Below are positions 10,325-21,730 of a stretch of 64,000 bases of DNA, one piece after another; positions within the stretch are counted from its first letter, which is position 1; each line of letters opens with the position of its first letter. Made by a program: the position numbers and the translations under genes. The stretch is from contig OZ010795.1 in the NCBI GenBank assembly GCA_963932465.1, positions 524,525,451 through 524,589,450 on the forward strand, in the 5' to 3' direction. This stretch comes from Maratus speciosus (taxonomy: Eukaryota > Arthropoda > Arachnida > Araneae > Salticidae). The notes under the pieces were generated by a model that was not told the DNA's origin, did no database searches, and was given only the letters and a program-made list of their open reading frames with translations.

Positions 10325-10858
10325 CTTGTTAGTTATCCCGTCGATCAATTTCGCCAAATTATATAAATCACAAAAACGCCCGCCAAATTATGCAAATTGA
10401 CATAATTTTTATTTTAAATAACTTTTTTAAAAATAACTTACTATTAATACTAAATAACTTAAATATTTTAAAGAACAAATAAAGGTACAGATGTCATATT
10501 CGCCCCATATTGGCGCGATTTTTTTCTGTCGCCAATATTATATAGGCAACAGGTACTTAACTTGCGCCAAAGTGTCGTTATATTGCTTAATGTGGTAATC
10601 CGGATTGTTTATGCTGTTGATGTCTTCGCCAAATTGGAAACCGAAAAAAAATCGCGCCAATATGGGGCGAATATGACATCTGTACCCAAATAAATTAGTA
10701 TAACATTAATAAAATTACAAATAAAACGTCGAAATTAAAATTACTTGATGACGTAAACGCGTGTTGTCAAGTGAATGTGACATTTATGATCAACTCTTAT
10801 TGGCATTTAAACTTACAATTTGGCTACAGTAATTTGGTCGACGGGATAACTAACAAGT
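10325..10858. mobile_element. TIR element family S, copy 1 (carries a nested MITE)
   Basis: Terminal repeats CTTGTTAGTTATCCCGTCGA and its inverse TCGACGGGATAACTAACAAG. Related copies lie at 39414-39989 and, diverged, at 40200-40430. Homology to copy 2 is interrupted precisely by the 203-bp element at 10484-10686. No coding frame, so this is a MITE-like family of unknown superfamily. Confidence 0.75.
10484..10686. mobile_element. Nested MITE, Merlin-like by termini and 8-bp target duplication
   Basis: A 203-bp near-perfect palindromic element with about 43-bp TIRs that begin GGTACAGATGTCATATTC. It is flanked on both sides by CAAATAAA (10476-10483 and 10687-10694), a perfect 8-bp target site duplication; removing it recreates the sequence found uninterrupted in family copy 2 (39414). 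GG-initial TIRs with 8-bp duplications are typical of Merlin, though hAT-type mobilisation cannot be excluded. Confidence 0.75.
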
Positions 10859-11027
10859 AACGAAATTTGTACTTTTCCAGAATAGGCGTTTTATAGGTAA
10901 AGAAAATGGGTTTGGCGAGAGAAGTAAACTTTTATGCATATTTTCTGGTAACCTACTCATTCTTTCATGTATCCAAGTAATTTTTTAAAGATTTAAACAA
11001 TTAATTTAGTGTAAACAAGACATTTAC

Positions 11028-11365
11028 GCACAGATGTCACATGCGCACCACGTTGGCGGGATTTTTTTCTGACGCCAATGTCATATACGCACCAGGGTAC
11101 TTAACTGGCGCCAAAGTGTCGTTATTTTGCTTGATGGTGACCTAGATGTTGTTGATTATTTATTAATAAATTGTTTATTTAATTTTACTTTTTTTTTTAA
11201 ATTATATAAATTGTTTTGGTCTATAGTTATTATTTAAACTTTTTTTATTTATTGTTATTCCCTTTTTAAAAATGTATATGTAACTGGTATTCGAAAACGA
11301 GGTTTTCGCTAAATTGGCGACAGAAAACAATCGCGCCAAAGTGGTGCGTATGTGACATCTGTGCC
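11028..11365. mobile_element. Older relative of the 10484 MITE
   Basis: Left end GCACAGATGTCACATGCGCA and right end ATGTGACATCTGTGCC share the TIR pattern of 10484-10686, including the TTGGCGSGATTTTTTTC block and the CTTAACTGGCGCCAAAGTG interior. It is longer (about 340 bp) and has no clear target duplication. An open frame across it on the minus strand is incidental. Confidence 0.65.
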
Positions 11366-12669
11366 AAAAAGGTTTATATTTAACTGTAAAAAATAAACAT
11401 AAACGTTCATCGGGTTTGTAATAAATTGTCAGGTTTGTATCTTTTTGTAACAAATCTCACTTTCTGAAGCCAAAACTGCATAAAGCTTTAAAAAAAAAAA
11501 AAAAACAAAAAACAAAAAAAAAAAAAAACACCGCCAATGCAAAGTAATGTTGTTAAGTACAGTGAAATTAGTTGAAAACGTGTATTTTAAATGAAGGGAA
11601 TGAAAGCTTTATATTTTAAATGAAATGAATGCAAGATGAATATAGTATGGAAAAAATATTGTCAATTTATCACTTAAAAGTATCAATATTGCAATTGGTA
11701 CATGATATGCAAAATGAAACAATTATGGTATAACCACTCTTCGTGCAAGAAAAATGGCCAATAATTCGTATTGATATACAAGGGCAAGGTTGACGTCAAA
11801 CAAGAGTAATACTAACACAAACATTGTTATAACGGACGGGAGTTATAATAGCTAAGTAATAATGGCTTTAAGCACATATACCACACAAGCAGTTTTTTAC
11901 ATATGTTTCGAGTGAAGCTCGATCATCAAGGTGCTAATTATTCATACAAGCAACCGTTACATAAACGAAAGTTTAAAATTTAAATGTAAATATATGCAAT
12001 CTCGCATTCCCTCCCCCCCCCCCCCCCCCCCAAAAAAAAAGAAAGAAATAAAGAAATAAAGAAAAATAAAATGTTACAGCAATGAAATTTAATTGGAGTT
12101 AAGCAAAGCTTTTTAAAATACGATATTGGTTGAAAACCAGATTACGGAATATTCCTATAATATTTGAATTAACCACGTACATTTTTTTAGCCCGGTTCAG
12201 ATTTTGCCAAGAGCATTTTATTTTTATTTTTTTGTCAAAAGCCGCCTTTTTCCCCGCAAGTGTAATTTGTGTTGATGTTGAAATAAATGTTTTGACTTAT
12301 GCTATTATGTCTTCTTATTATTTTTATTTATTTACTAATTATTATTTTTAATTAAATGAGTCAAATCGTGTTTATAAATTTATTTAATGTGTGTATTTTA
12401 AATTAAAAGAATGCATTACGAAAGATGGCGATAAGAACAACATTTGGCTATTTGACAATTTTTCATTTGCGCTCATCTAAATGCTTTATTACCATGTGTT
12501 TAATTCCCTTCTTGGAATTGCATTATTATATGGACTTTGCTTTTTTAAAAAAGCTTGACGCAATTCGAGGTTAAGAAAGTGAGATTTTTTTGTCAAATGA
12601 TATAAACGACTATGAAAATAAAACTGATGAAGTATTATACTGGTTTATGTATGTATTTTAAAAAATGCA
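11366..12669. other. No recognisable gene; homopolymer tracts
   Basis: AT-rich DNA with a poly-A/AAAC tract at about 11490-11531 and a C tract (about 20 Cs) at 12011-12032 followed by GAAA-type simple repeat. I find no terminal repeats or coding frame. Confidence 0.5.
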
Positions 12670-12962
12670 AAAATGTCGGTATGAAACAGCGAATAGGTTT
12701 TCCGAAAGTACTTGTAAATGTGTCCTTTTCTAGGCTATTTTATCTCTTGCCAGGGCCCTTAACAGAGGGAAGAGCTGGTTTAAAATTGATATGGATTTTT
12801 TTTTCAGGTTCACTAATCTAGATATTTCATCATTTGAATTAGTAATCAGTATATGGCCAATTAAAGATAGTATCTCATTTTCTTTACTTGCAACAAGTTA
12901 TTATTAAATCTATGTTCTCGGCAATATCGCTCAGACTAATCCCTGTGAGGGAAGTCCTAGTC
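12670..12962 (+). repeat. Dispersed repeat family R, internally deleted copy
   Basis: The left block matches 7686-7850 and the right block matches 8630-8750, but about 800 intervening bases of the long copy are missing. The right block ends next to the 3' boundary of the Tigger remnant. Confidence 0.65.
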
Positions 12963-12965
12963 AGA

Positions 12966-14380
12966 AATTAAAATTATTTTTTAAAGCAATAAAACTGAAA
13001 TAAAATTGTGCATACCTTTACCCTTTGTTTATTACAGACTTACGAAAAAAATCTGTTACAAAAGTTTGCTTTTGCTTGCGATTGCATGTAATTTGTTTTT
13101 CGATGTGAAGTTTTAACTCTGTCAGTAGTTTTAATCTTTCTGCATCTTTTTTTACAAAACAGTTGTGCAATTGTTCACTGTATTTTGGCGCTTCTTGGAC
13201 ATTCTCGATGTTGGAGGAAACATCTCCAGTTTCAGTATCAGTTTCATCGTCACTAATAGAATCAGCTTTTGTCGAAAATTCTGAAGCAATATAATCGCAC
13301 ACATCAACTGATTCTTCGTCAGTAGGTAACTTATCATTAATATTAATGAAATTTTCGGCACTTTCTTCACTCCTGATACATTTCATTAATTCTCTTATTT
13401 CGCTTACATCTTCATTTGTGTCGGAAATGTGTGTTTCATTTTCTTTTAATATAAATCCTGCTTTTCTGAAACATTGTCGTGCAATTTCCGGTTTTATGCT
13501 GAGGAAATCCATATTATAGGATCGAGAGCATTAACTAATTTTAGGCAGTTCTCAAGTGTATTCATAGAATCTAACTTAGAAAGGATGTGGCGTAATAAAA
13601 GCTTTCTATACCAGGCATTAAAATTGTGTATTACTTCTTGATCAAATGGCTGGCATACTGAAGTTGTAATTGGGGGAAAAACACAATTTTAACATAGTCG
13701 AATTTCAAATGTTTTGGATGAGAACTTGCATTGCCCAAAAACAAGAGAACTTTGTTGTTTTTTCATCCTATTATCAAAGGAAATTAACCATTCGATCACT
13801 AAAGGACAGGTCATCCACGCTTTCTTATTCGCTTTCCACACAATACCAAATTTATTAAATTGAATGTTCTTCGGGAAACACCTGGGTTTCAGAGATTTTC
13901 CAATAATAAGAGGGATTTAAAATTCTCCTAACACATTGCAACATAATAAAATAGTGAGTCGTTCTTTTGACATTTTCCCGCCAATACAATCATCCTTTTT
14001 AAAACACAAAGTCTTATTCGGAAAAAAATCTGAAAAAGAGTCCGGTTTCATCGGCTTTAAAAATGCTTCTCTCCTCATAACCTTCACAAATTGACTGCAG
14101 TCGTTCATGCCATTTTTCCACTTCTTTAAGATCTACGGATTTTGCTTCTCCACATACTGTTTTGAAAGAAATGTGCCGAGATCGGAACTTTTCCAATCAC
14201 ACACTGGGAAGCCTTAAAATCGTGTAATCCGAGTTCTTTAGCGACTTGTAAAGCCTTTTCCTGAATCAAAGACCCACTAACAGGAATGTTTCTTGAACGA
14301 ACTGAAGTAAACCAATTCAGAATTAAAGAATCAATTTTAATGGAATTAGTCTTCCTCATTTTCACATTTTTAGTGAGTTC

Positions 14381-14446
<66 letters not shown>

Positions 14447-14687
14447 GAAACTATGTACAAAATAACAATAAATTAAATATCTCATAATGCATTTCAATAG
14501 TTTAATTTCTCTGTTTAATGAACAATATACTATACCTAATGCGAAAATCATTCCCTATTTCGAATGTCCGTTATTCTGTGGTTAAACATACAAAAATCTA
14601 GGTTTTGGGAGTGGGGATTGGAAAATTGTCCGTTAAATAGAGGTGTCCGCTATTCGGGAGTGTTCGTTATGGAGATTTTACTGTATA
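12966..14687 (-). pseudogene. Tigger/pogo-type transposase, inactivated
   Basis: Read on the minus strand from the terminal repeat at 14687. The parts in order are the TIR (CAGTAAAATCTCCATAACGA, flanked by TA), a 5' leader, a CENP-B/HTH N-terminus (about 14400-14190; motif NIPVSGSLIQEKALQVAKEL), then a DDE domain. The first catalytic Asp is in KADETGLFF (near 14040), followed by MSKERLTILLCCN. The second site reads LGNASSHPKHL where the family has LDN, so the catalytic Asp is replaced by Gly (near 13730). The third lies in QPFDQEVI. The C-terminal acidic region (164 codons, 13018-13512) is still open. Several frameshifts and stops break the frame and the distal TIR is not found. It is a dead source-type copy for the pogo MITEs in this window. 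Confidence 0.85.
14386..14442. repeat. (AT)n microsatellite
   Basis: About 28 AT dinucleotides between the CENP-B/HTH start and the leader of the Tigger remnant. It extends an open frame artificially (a run of Tyr-Ile in one frame). Confidence 0.95.
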
Positions 14688-14816
14688 TATATATGAAAGA
14701 AACTATGTACAAAATAACAATAAATTAAATATCTCATAATGCATTTCAATAGTTGAATTTCTCTGATTAATGAACAATATACTATACCTAATGCGAAAAT
14801 CATTCCCTATTTCGAA
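14432..14816 (+). repeat. 130-bp direct repeat flanking the Tigger TIR
   Basis: The block GAAAGAAACTATGTACAAAA through TTCCCTATTTCGAA occurs at 14443-14564 and again at 14693-14816 with only two or three differences. The two copies are separated by the 123-bp pogo-type end. The high identity contrasts with the decayed transposase next to it. Confidence 0.85.
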
Positions 14817-14819
14817 AGA

Positions 14820-15868
14820 AGAAGGAAAAGGGTAAACAATGCATTCTTAATGTGTGTTTTGAAGGTTTTTGATAATTTCAGTGTAACATTTTCCTTTCTG
14901 CATATTTCATGAAACTAATGAAAGGAAAAATGGACTAGATTTTCTTAAATTAATCTTCAAAGAAACTTTTAAGTTTGTTCTTGGGATTACATTGCAGATA
15001 ATTTAGATGATTTTATTTTACGTAATTCAATTTTTCAGTATAAAAGGATATTCTATCCACAAATAAATGTTATGGATCAATGTTACAGAATCATGTTTAC
15101 TTTAAAAAGTAATAAAGAAACAGCATATGTTTTTATTCCTTTGTGAACCGTTCCATTAACTTCACTGGGATTTAATTAAGTACATGAAAAGATAGATTAG
15201 AAAAAGGATTGGTAAATTACTAATAAACAAATTTACTAGAAAAATATTACTTTGAGTCGATCTTTTGGAAAAGGGAGAAATATCTCAAGAATTAATAAAA
15301 GGTTAATATATTTCTATATAAACGAAAATATGTAAATACCTTTTGATAAGACTTTTCAGTCATATGTTATATTTATTAATATATACATGTATATATATTT
15401 ACATGTAAGTTTTTTGTTGGCAATAATCTTTCATCTAAAAAAAAAAAAAAAATCTAAAACTTGTAGATTATATGAACTGTTCCAAAATACGTGATTTCTA
15501 ATGAAACATTGCTCGCGTGAATAGATGAACGATAATGTATTTGTGTGAATAAATGATGAGTAGTAACTTTAGAGAATTCCAGTTCGTTAAATTAACGCAA
15601 ACACAAATATCAATAGCAAAGACATAACACAACATATATAAATTAATTTAACACACCACAAAATATACACATTTGACTCTATTTGTGCTCCAACACAAAG
15701 TTTATTTATTACTATGTCCCATAAGTAACAGTAAAATAATAGCAATATTAATTTTCATAGTACGAGTGAGTGGCCAAAGAGACAGGTTATAGCTGACCAC
15801 GGAGGAAGAAGACTTGCGTCTGTAAAAAGAAGTAGTCAACTAGATGGTACTCTGATTAGAGTGCCACA
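14820..15868. other. No recognisable gene
   Basis: AT-rich DNA with short TATACATGTATA-type runs near 15390 and an A tract near 15440. No element ends or coding frame were recognised up to the Tc1 terminal repeat. Confidence 0.5.
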
Positions 15869-15900
15869 CTGCTGGCCATCCAAAATACAACACCAAGAAA
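15869..15900 (-). repeat. Terminal inverted repeat of a Tc1-like element
   Basis: CACTGCTGGCCATCCAAAAT followed by an ACAACACCA block closely resembles the termini of Tc1-like elements that carry the transposase type found directly upstream on the minus strand. The partner end beyond 21129 was not found. Confidence 0.6.
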
Positions 15901-16954
15901 GACAAAATATATCTAATTTAAATTTGTTTTAGAGCTTGCACATAGTATCAGCGGTAATTGATTCCAAAGACATCTTTTTTGAAATGAGGTAGACGGGAAA
16001 ATCAGTAAGAACTGTTACCTCCATGTCTGTCAATAACTGCTGCTACACGCCGCGGCATAGAGTGAAAGAGGCTTTGGATTTGTTGTTAGGAAGTAACATC
16101 CCACTCTGCCTCCACACGTAGCCAAAGTTCATCTGGTGTACTCGCGTTCGCGTCATTCCGGGCTAGGCGTTCTACGACCATTGATCAGACACGCTCGATG
16201 GTTTATACATGTGGAGAATTGGCATGGCAGGGTAACAATGTAATATGGTGAGCTAAGAAGAAAGCTTGAACATTGCGTGCAACATATGGTCGCGCATTGT
16301 CCTGTTGATACGTGGTTCCAGACAAGCCCTGAAGGTAAGAGAGGAGAAGAGGCTGGAAAACCTCAGAGATATAGCATAGGCTGACAAGTGTACCGTTAAT
16401 ACGTACTAAGGGGGAGCGGGACTCGAATCCAATGCTACCCCACACCATAACACGGGGTGCAGGACCAGTGTGACGATGCATAATACACCAGTTTGACAGC
16501 CTCAGTGGCTTACCTAGTGGGGGCGGAGGGGGCGGTTCGAATCGAGTGTCACCCCTTAGAGGGTGACACCCAATATTTAATTGGAAAAAATATATTTATA
16601 AGTTTATAAGATTTTCGAAAATAATTCTGAAATAAAAGAAATTTCAAGCTCACCATGCAACAGATTTAATTTCTTTTTTTCGGAGAATCTGAAATTTTTC
16701 ACAAAATGGGGTGCCTAAATAAGATATACACTGGCGAACAAAAAACTATCTATCTGACAAATGGGTTGCAAAGGCAAACTTTAAAAGGAAGAATTGTCTT
16801 CTACATACAGGTACCACATAGACTTATGCGGACTATGGGATGAGTTATGAGTCGCCCTGGGGTTCCTTATGTAGGTAGGACAAAAGTTAAGTAAGGAATG
16901 GTATGGTCATTGCCTGTGTTATTGTTGCCTTGAATTCTTTTACTGTTTTTACTT

Positions 16955-17750
16955 TTAAATTTTTTCGACTTCCAGTTTTCGACGGATTTACACGTTTTAA
17001 GGGTCACAGATCCCCAGAAACATGTTTATACAAAATGTCTGTCTGTTCGTGTGTCTATGTTTTGCCATTGTACCATCGAAAAGTGTATAAAGTTATGCAT
17101 AGAATTGAACCAAATTTTTGTGTATGTGTTCGGTTATAGCAAGGAGGTCCTCCTTCTATTTGGAAATATTCCACCGGAAAGGGGCGCTGTAATAGCGACT
17201 TTTGTGTCATTTCCCTTATTGTACTTTGAAAAGTGCATGAAACATGAATTACAGCGCATTGCAACAATATATTACAACATAGTATTGATTACAATATAGA
17301 ATATTGATTATAACACATGATTACAACATAGAATTACAACATAGAATTGAACCAAATTTCAGATTTATGTTTTCGGCTATGGGAAGCATTTCGAAATATT
17401 CTGCGGCTGCTATAATAATGCTCAAGGGGACGTTGTAATAAGCGATTTTTATATAATTTTCTCGATTTTTCGAAGTTCTATTGTACATCGGTGGCTCGTG
17501 CAGCGATGGGAGCTTCACATCCTGTTATTCGCAAACAGCTGATGTACAACAAAATAACGAAAAACTATTGATTATAATAAATATCATTATCGAGATTAAC
17601 TCGTTTTTACTCCAATTAATTGATTGAAGCAGAGATTTATGATGAAAGGCAAAGTTGGTATAGTATTGAAGTACATATCATACGTAACAACTTTTTAAAA
17701 CATTAAGATACATGAGGTCGAAGAAAGGTTTAGGATTGACTACCCAACTA
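16955..17750 (+). repeat. Single diverged arm of foldback family F
   Basis: Opens with TTCCAGTTTTCGACGGATTT and an AAATGTCTGTCTGTTCGTGT block and closes with GAAGAAAGGTTTAGGATTGA. These are the same landmarks, in the same order, that bound the right arm of the 18281-19972 foldback. The interior is diverged. Several short open frames here (17051-17518) are incidental. Confidence 0.6.
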
Positions 17751-18280
17751 TGACCATCCAACTAAGAGTATTTTCGAAAGAGATTGCACCCACAGACATT
17801 ATAATCTTTATTAGTCTGTTATTGCACCCATGACTTCCAGGAAAGCATATACTTTAGGTTGTAAACTGGTAGACCTCATGCTCAGAATCAGTGTAAACAT
17901 TCAACCATCAGGAGAAGGCGGCTTTGATAAATGAGTCACAAGTGGTCAGAAAAGTTTATTTCAGCAATTTAGCGAACAGAGGAATAGGAATAGAACTTTT
18001 CGACAAAGAGCTTCCATTTTGGATTATCTTTTATGGCTAGTTGTCGCCTTCTAATGAAGAATGAAAATAAAATTATGTGCTATGATTAAAAGATTTCGGT
18101 TGAGGGAAAATATAAATACGTATTTTAAACGATGTTAGCTATAACATTTATCTTAAAAGCATTTTTATTTTAATGGTATTAAAAAAGAAATTGTTTTTAG
18201 AAAGGAAAAACTTAGTATAAAAGAATGTGGTATAAATATACTCGGACGCCTATTTGTTTAATAATACAAACGTTTATTAA

Positions 18281-19972
18281 GTAGTCGGATAAGCCAATCC
18301 TAAAAATTTCTTCTTTATCATACCTGTTAATACTTCAAAATTTGCAAGCACAGTGCCAAAATTAAACGACAATCTGTGCCCATGAGGATTCTAATAATAT
18401 GAAATTCCGTGCATTAGTTCTTGTGATAGGACAATCACGAAAATCGTGCAAATCACGCAACATGCAGCATATATGTGGCACCTGTTGGTGGTTTAGACCA
18501 AAACCTTATCAGCAACAACTTATGTCAACGTCTAACTGAATCCGAAGTTTGATGAAAATCCGTGCATTAGTTCTTGAGATAGAGCTATTGCGAAAATCGT
18601 GAAAAATTCAACATAACAGCGCCACCTGTTGGACGATTTACACCAAAACATAATCAACACCAATTCATATCAAGGACTAACTGAATCTGAAATTTTATGA
18701 AATTCCGTGCATTAGTTCTTGAGATATAGCTATTGCAGAAATCGTCAAAAATACTGCATAGCAATGCCACCTTTTACGTGGTATGCAACAAAAACTAATC
18801 AGCACCAGTTCATATCAAAGTCTAACAGAATCTAAAGTTTTGTAGAATTCCGTCCATTAGTTCTTGAGATAGAGCACCTACAAAATTTTTGTCACATACA
18901 GACACTCACATTTTCTAAAAACCATCAAATCGTGTTCAGGACCTTCTAAAACGTATAAATCCGTTGAAAACCGGAACTCGAAATTTTTCACGAATCCAGT
19001 ACTCTCTTCTTGTAAATATAGAAGACAGTAAAAATGCAATATAAAGTAAAGAACATTTCATACGTTGAATTTTCATGCGTTTTTACTTTCTTCTATGTTT
19101 TCAAGAAGAAAGTATTAGATTCGTTAAAAAACTTCCGGTTTTCGACGGATTTATAATTTTAGAAGGTCCTGAACACAATTTGATATTTTTTAGAAAATGT
19201 CTGTTTGTCTGTATGTGACATAAATTTTGCGAGAGCTCTTTCTCAAGAACTAATGCACGAAATTTAATAAATACTTGATATGGTTATAACTTGATATAAT
19301 TAGGTGCTGATTAGTTTTTGGTGTAAATAGCCTCTAAAGTTATCGCTGCTATGCTGTATTTTTCACGATTTCTACAATAGCTCTATCTCAGGAATCAACC
19401 TTTAGATTAAGTTATTCCTTGATATAATTTGGTGCTGACTAGTTTTTGCTGTAATTCGCACAACAGGTGCCGCTGCTATGCTGAACTTTTCACGATTTCC
19501 GCAATCGCACGGAATTTTATCATACTTCAGATTCGCTTAGACGTTAACATAAGTTGTTGCTGATTAGGTTTTCATGTAAATCATATAGCAGGTGCCGCTG
19601 CTATGCGACATTTTTTTACACTATATCTCAAAAACCAATGAACAGAATTTAATCAAATTTCATACTCTGCTGTTACCATTTCACATAAATAGTTGGGTTT
19701 ATACATTCCAACAGGTGTCGCTTTTATGCGTTTGGGGTTGTGAATTTTGGTCTCAGTCATCTAGGAGGGTGGATGCTGAAATGCAATGACTTGTTAGAAA
19801 GATGCGATGCTTATATTTACTTTTTAAGTACACACAATTCAACGAATATATAACCTTTTAGAATCAACATGTGGGCCTAGATTGTCATTTAATTTTGGCA
19901 CTGTGATAGCGAATTTTGAAGTATTAAAATGTGCGAGAAAGAAGAAAGTTTTGGGATTGACACATCCGACTA
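18281..19972. mobile_element. Foldback element family F with about 148-bp internal repeats
   Basis: Two arms (18281-19035 and 19060-19972) pair as inverse complements around a centre near 19045. Outer ends: TAGTCGGATAAGCCAATCC and, inverted, TAGTCGGATGTGTCAATCC. Within the left arm the landmark CCGTGCATTAGTTCTTG recurs at about 18408, 18560, 18705 and 18850 (steps 152, 145, 145); the mirrored units lie in the right arm. Each unit also has GCCACCTGTTGG-type and ATCAGCACCAGTTCATAT-type blocks. No transposase is encoded. Confidence 0.8.
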
Positions 19973-20433
19973 TTTTGTTTTATTTAAATATTTTGAACTT
20001 TTAATCGCATTTTATTCCATTACATTATAATAGTAAAATATTTGCTTATACGATACAAATAAAGTCTTAATTTCACTTATATGTTTATTCGAAGGATACT
20101 TCCAAATAGACTGACTAATAGAGCATCAAAAAATATTTTTTTTTGTTTTATTATAATAATATTTATTATTATTTTCAAATATCATTACTTTGTTAATAAT
20201 AAAGTTCATAAATGTTCTCCGAAAATTTTAATTGAAAAAATATGACGGGATGGTGTGTACGTGTGTGGGTGTGTGGGTGGTGACACCATTTACACACCCC
20301 GGGTGTCCCCCATCCTATCTACGCCACTTAGAAGCCTCTCCCCGTGCTGTTTCGAAACTCAATTTAGACCATTGTGCTATGGTAGGCAGAAGCGTGATTC
20401 ATCCGAAAACGCAATGTTATACTATTTGGATGT

Positions 20434-20678
20434 CAGTGGCGTGGCGTGAAAATTTTCGGTGGTCATCGCAATTATTTAAGTTTGTGGTGAAAAATTATTA
20501 ACTCTAAAATTCAATGGTTGAATGTTCAAAAAAGAAACTTTAAATCTTACCTTCACTTATACATGAACTCCAAATGTTCTGCTAAAACTGGATCGTAGAG
20601 TTTTAAAAGCTTATTAAGAGTTTTAAAATACTGCTTGGTCATCGCCGCATCCAGCCATGACCGGACGCCACGCCACTG
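20434..20678. mobile_element. hAT-type MITE with perfect 8-bp target duplication
   Basis: A 245-bp element with 14-bp perfect TIRs CAGTGGCGTGGCGT. It is flanked by TTGGATGT on both sides (20426-20433 and 20679-20686). Removing the insert and one duplication rejoins the Tc1 frame between the RQRW and FSDES motifs. No coding capacity. Confidence 0.9.
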
Positions 20679-21129
20679 TTGGATGTCCATCTCTGCCGTT
20701 CAGTGCACCATTTTAAACGCAAACGCCTTTGGTTTTATGTCAAATGTATGCGAAGCAATGGACTCCTAGTGGACATTTCACTGTACTGCAAACGACGTCG
20801 ACTGTTCAAGCGTACACCGATTGTTGTGTTAGAGACTGCATTTGTTGTGTTATGGTTGCGGATGTGACAGTGTGTTCCATCGGTGCCATGAGAACAGTAT
20901 ACCTGTCTTCCCATAGAGTGGTGCAACGAGGCGGTTGCAATCGCTCTAATCTGTCTGTCGTTAGGTCCTGCATCCACCGATTCCATATTCTCATGACTGT
21001 TGCTTGGCTACGTCCGCTACGATGACCAATTTCTCGGAAGGCCAATCCGTAATCTCAGTATGCAACGATTCTTCCGCGGTGGAAGTCAAAAACGCCCTCA
21101 AATGGTGCTCGTGTATTTCTACGAGGCAC

Positions 21130-21389
21130 ACTGAATCTGTACACACAAAAAATCGCACTTAAAAAAAATCCCTGCCGTCTCGGGCCTACAGGCGGAGGTA
21201 GATTTCGAAGTTAAGTACTAAAACCAACAAAACTTAAATCAAGATTAAAGATAAACCCAGTTCCTTCGCTAAGAATGAGCTCTAGGGAGCTAAACATTTT
21301 GTGAAAATTCTAATATACACACACGCATGGATATGGAACATGTTTAAAAATGGCTAAATCAAATTCAGAGAACCTCAAAGTGTTAAAAT
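21130..21389. other. No recognisable gene
   Basis: AT-rich filler with a short GC-richer patch (CTGCCGTCTCGGGCCTACAG at 21171). No tRNA, rRNA or element end could be assigned. Confidence 0.4.
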
Positions 21390-21730
21390 ATGTTAATATT
21401 TCCATACTCGGGTTTTTGTCATGTTTTAATACGTTTCTTCAAACTCAATGACGTTACATATTCACCTGCTGTGGTCCATTACATTTTCAATATGACGCAA
21501 TATTTTGTTGTTTTTTTTAATTCATCAAACTATTTATTTCATTTTGAATTTTCATGCAGAAATCTTGCTCTAGAAAACTTATGACGTAATATTCAATTTG
21601 TTTTCAATTCCTCAAACTGTTTATCTAATTTAATTTTTCACGTGAAAACATTGCATTAGAAAAACAATTGTTGTGGTGAGAATTTTATTGCTTTTTTTTT
21701 AATTGTTGGCAACAGCTATAACGAAAAATA
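21390..21730 (-). repeat. Reverse copy of the 6100-6400 minisatellite element
   Basis: The inverse of TTTTCGTTATAGC...GTTGCCAACAATTAAAA (6105-6135) is present at 21695-21725. Upstream of it are mirrored copies of the ACGTGAAAAATTAAAT/ATGACGTAATATTC minisatellite units with about 90-bp spacing. The outer parts of the 5880 element are not clearly preserved here. A (TA)n run follows at 21957-21987. Confidence 0.6.

Larger units (their letters stand above)
16503..20329. mobile_element. hAT-like 3.8-kb element inserted in the Tc1 transposase
   Basis: Terminal repeats CAGTGGCTTACCTAGTGGGG (left) and, inverted, AAGTGGCGTAGATAGGATGG (right). Flanks GACAGCCT and AGAAGCCT look like a decayed 8-bp target duplication (at least the last five bases agree). 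The 16503 and 20329 flanks join within one Tc1 coding frame. The interior has no hAT transposase; it holds the foldback repeats at 16955-17750 and 18281-19972 and AT-rich filler. Near each end a GTGTCACC/GGTGACAC block recurs. Confidence 0.7.
16002..21129 (-). pseudogene. Tc1-like transposase, split by two hAT-type insertions
   Basis: Three minus-strand pieces make one transposase. 21129-20687: N-terminal HTH (RAPFEGVFDF, REIGHRSGRSQATVMRIWNR) and RRLRLKWCTERQ; its ATG appears as GTG. 20433-20330: catalytic FSDESRFCL block, with stops. 16502-16002: RHTGPAPRVMVWGSIGFESR, then QQDNARPYVA (second catalytic Asp), then a decayed PIEHVWSM region and a C-terminus SLFHSMPRRVAAVIDRHGG. The pieces read continuously once 16503-20329 and 20434-20678 are skipped, which shows insertion into an existing element. 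Stops and frameshifts make it inactive. Confidence 0.9.

Noticed and set aside
16903..17518. Several overlapping short open frames
   Set aside because: They lie in a diverged foldback arm, have no common motif and lie on both strands.
20232..21025. Plus-strand open frames
   Set aside because: They are shadows of the minus-strand Tc1 transposase and of the hAT MITE.
21171..21230. Possible 5S rRNA or tRNA fragment (CGGGCCTACAGGCGGAGG)
   Set aside because: No internal control region, stem pairing or box spacing could be matched.
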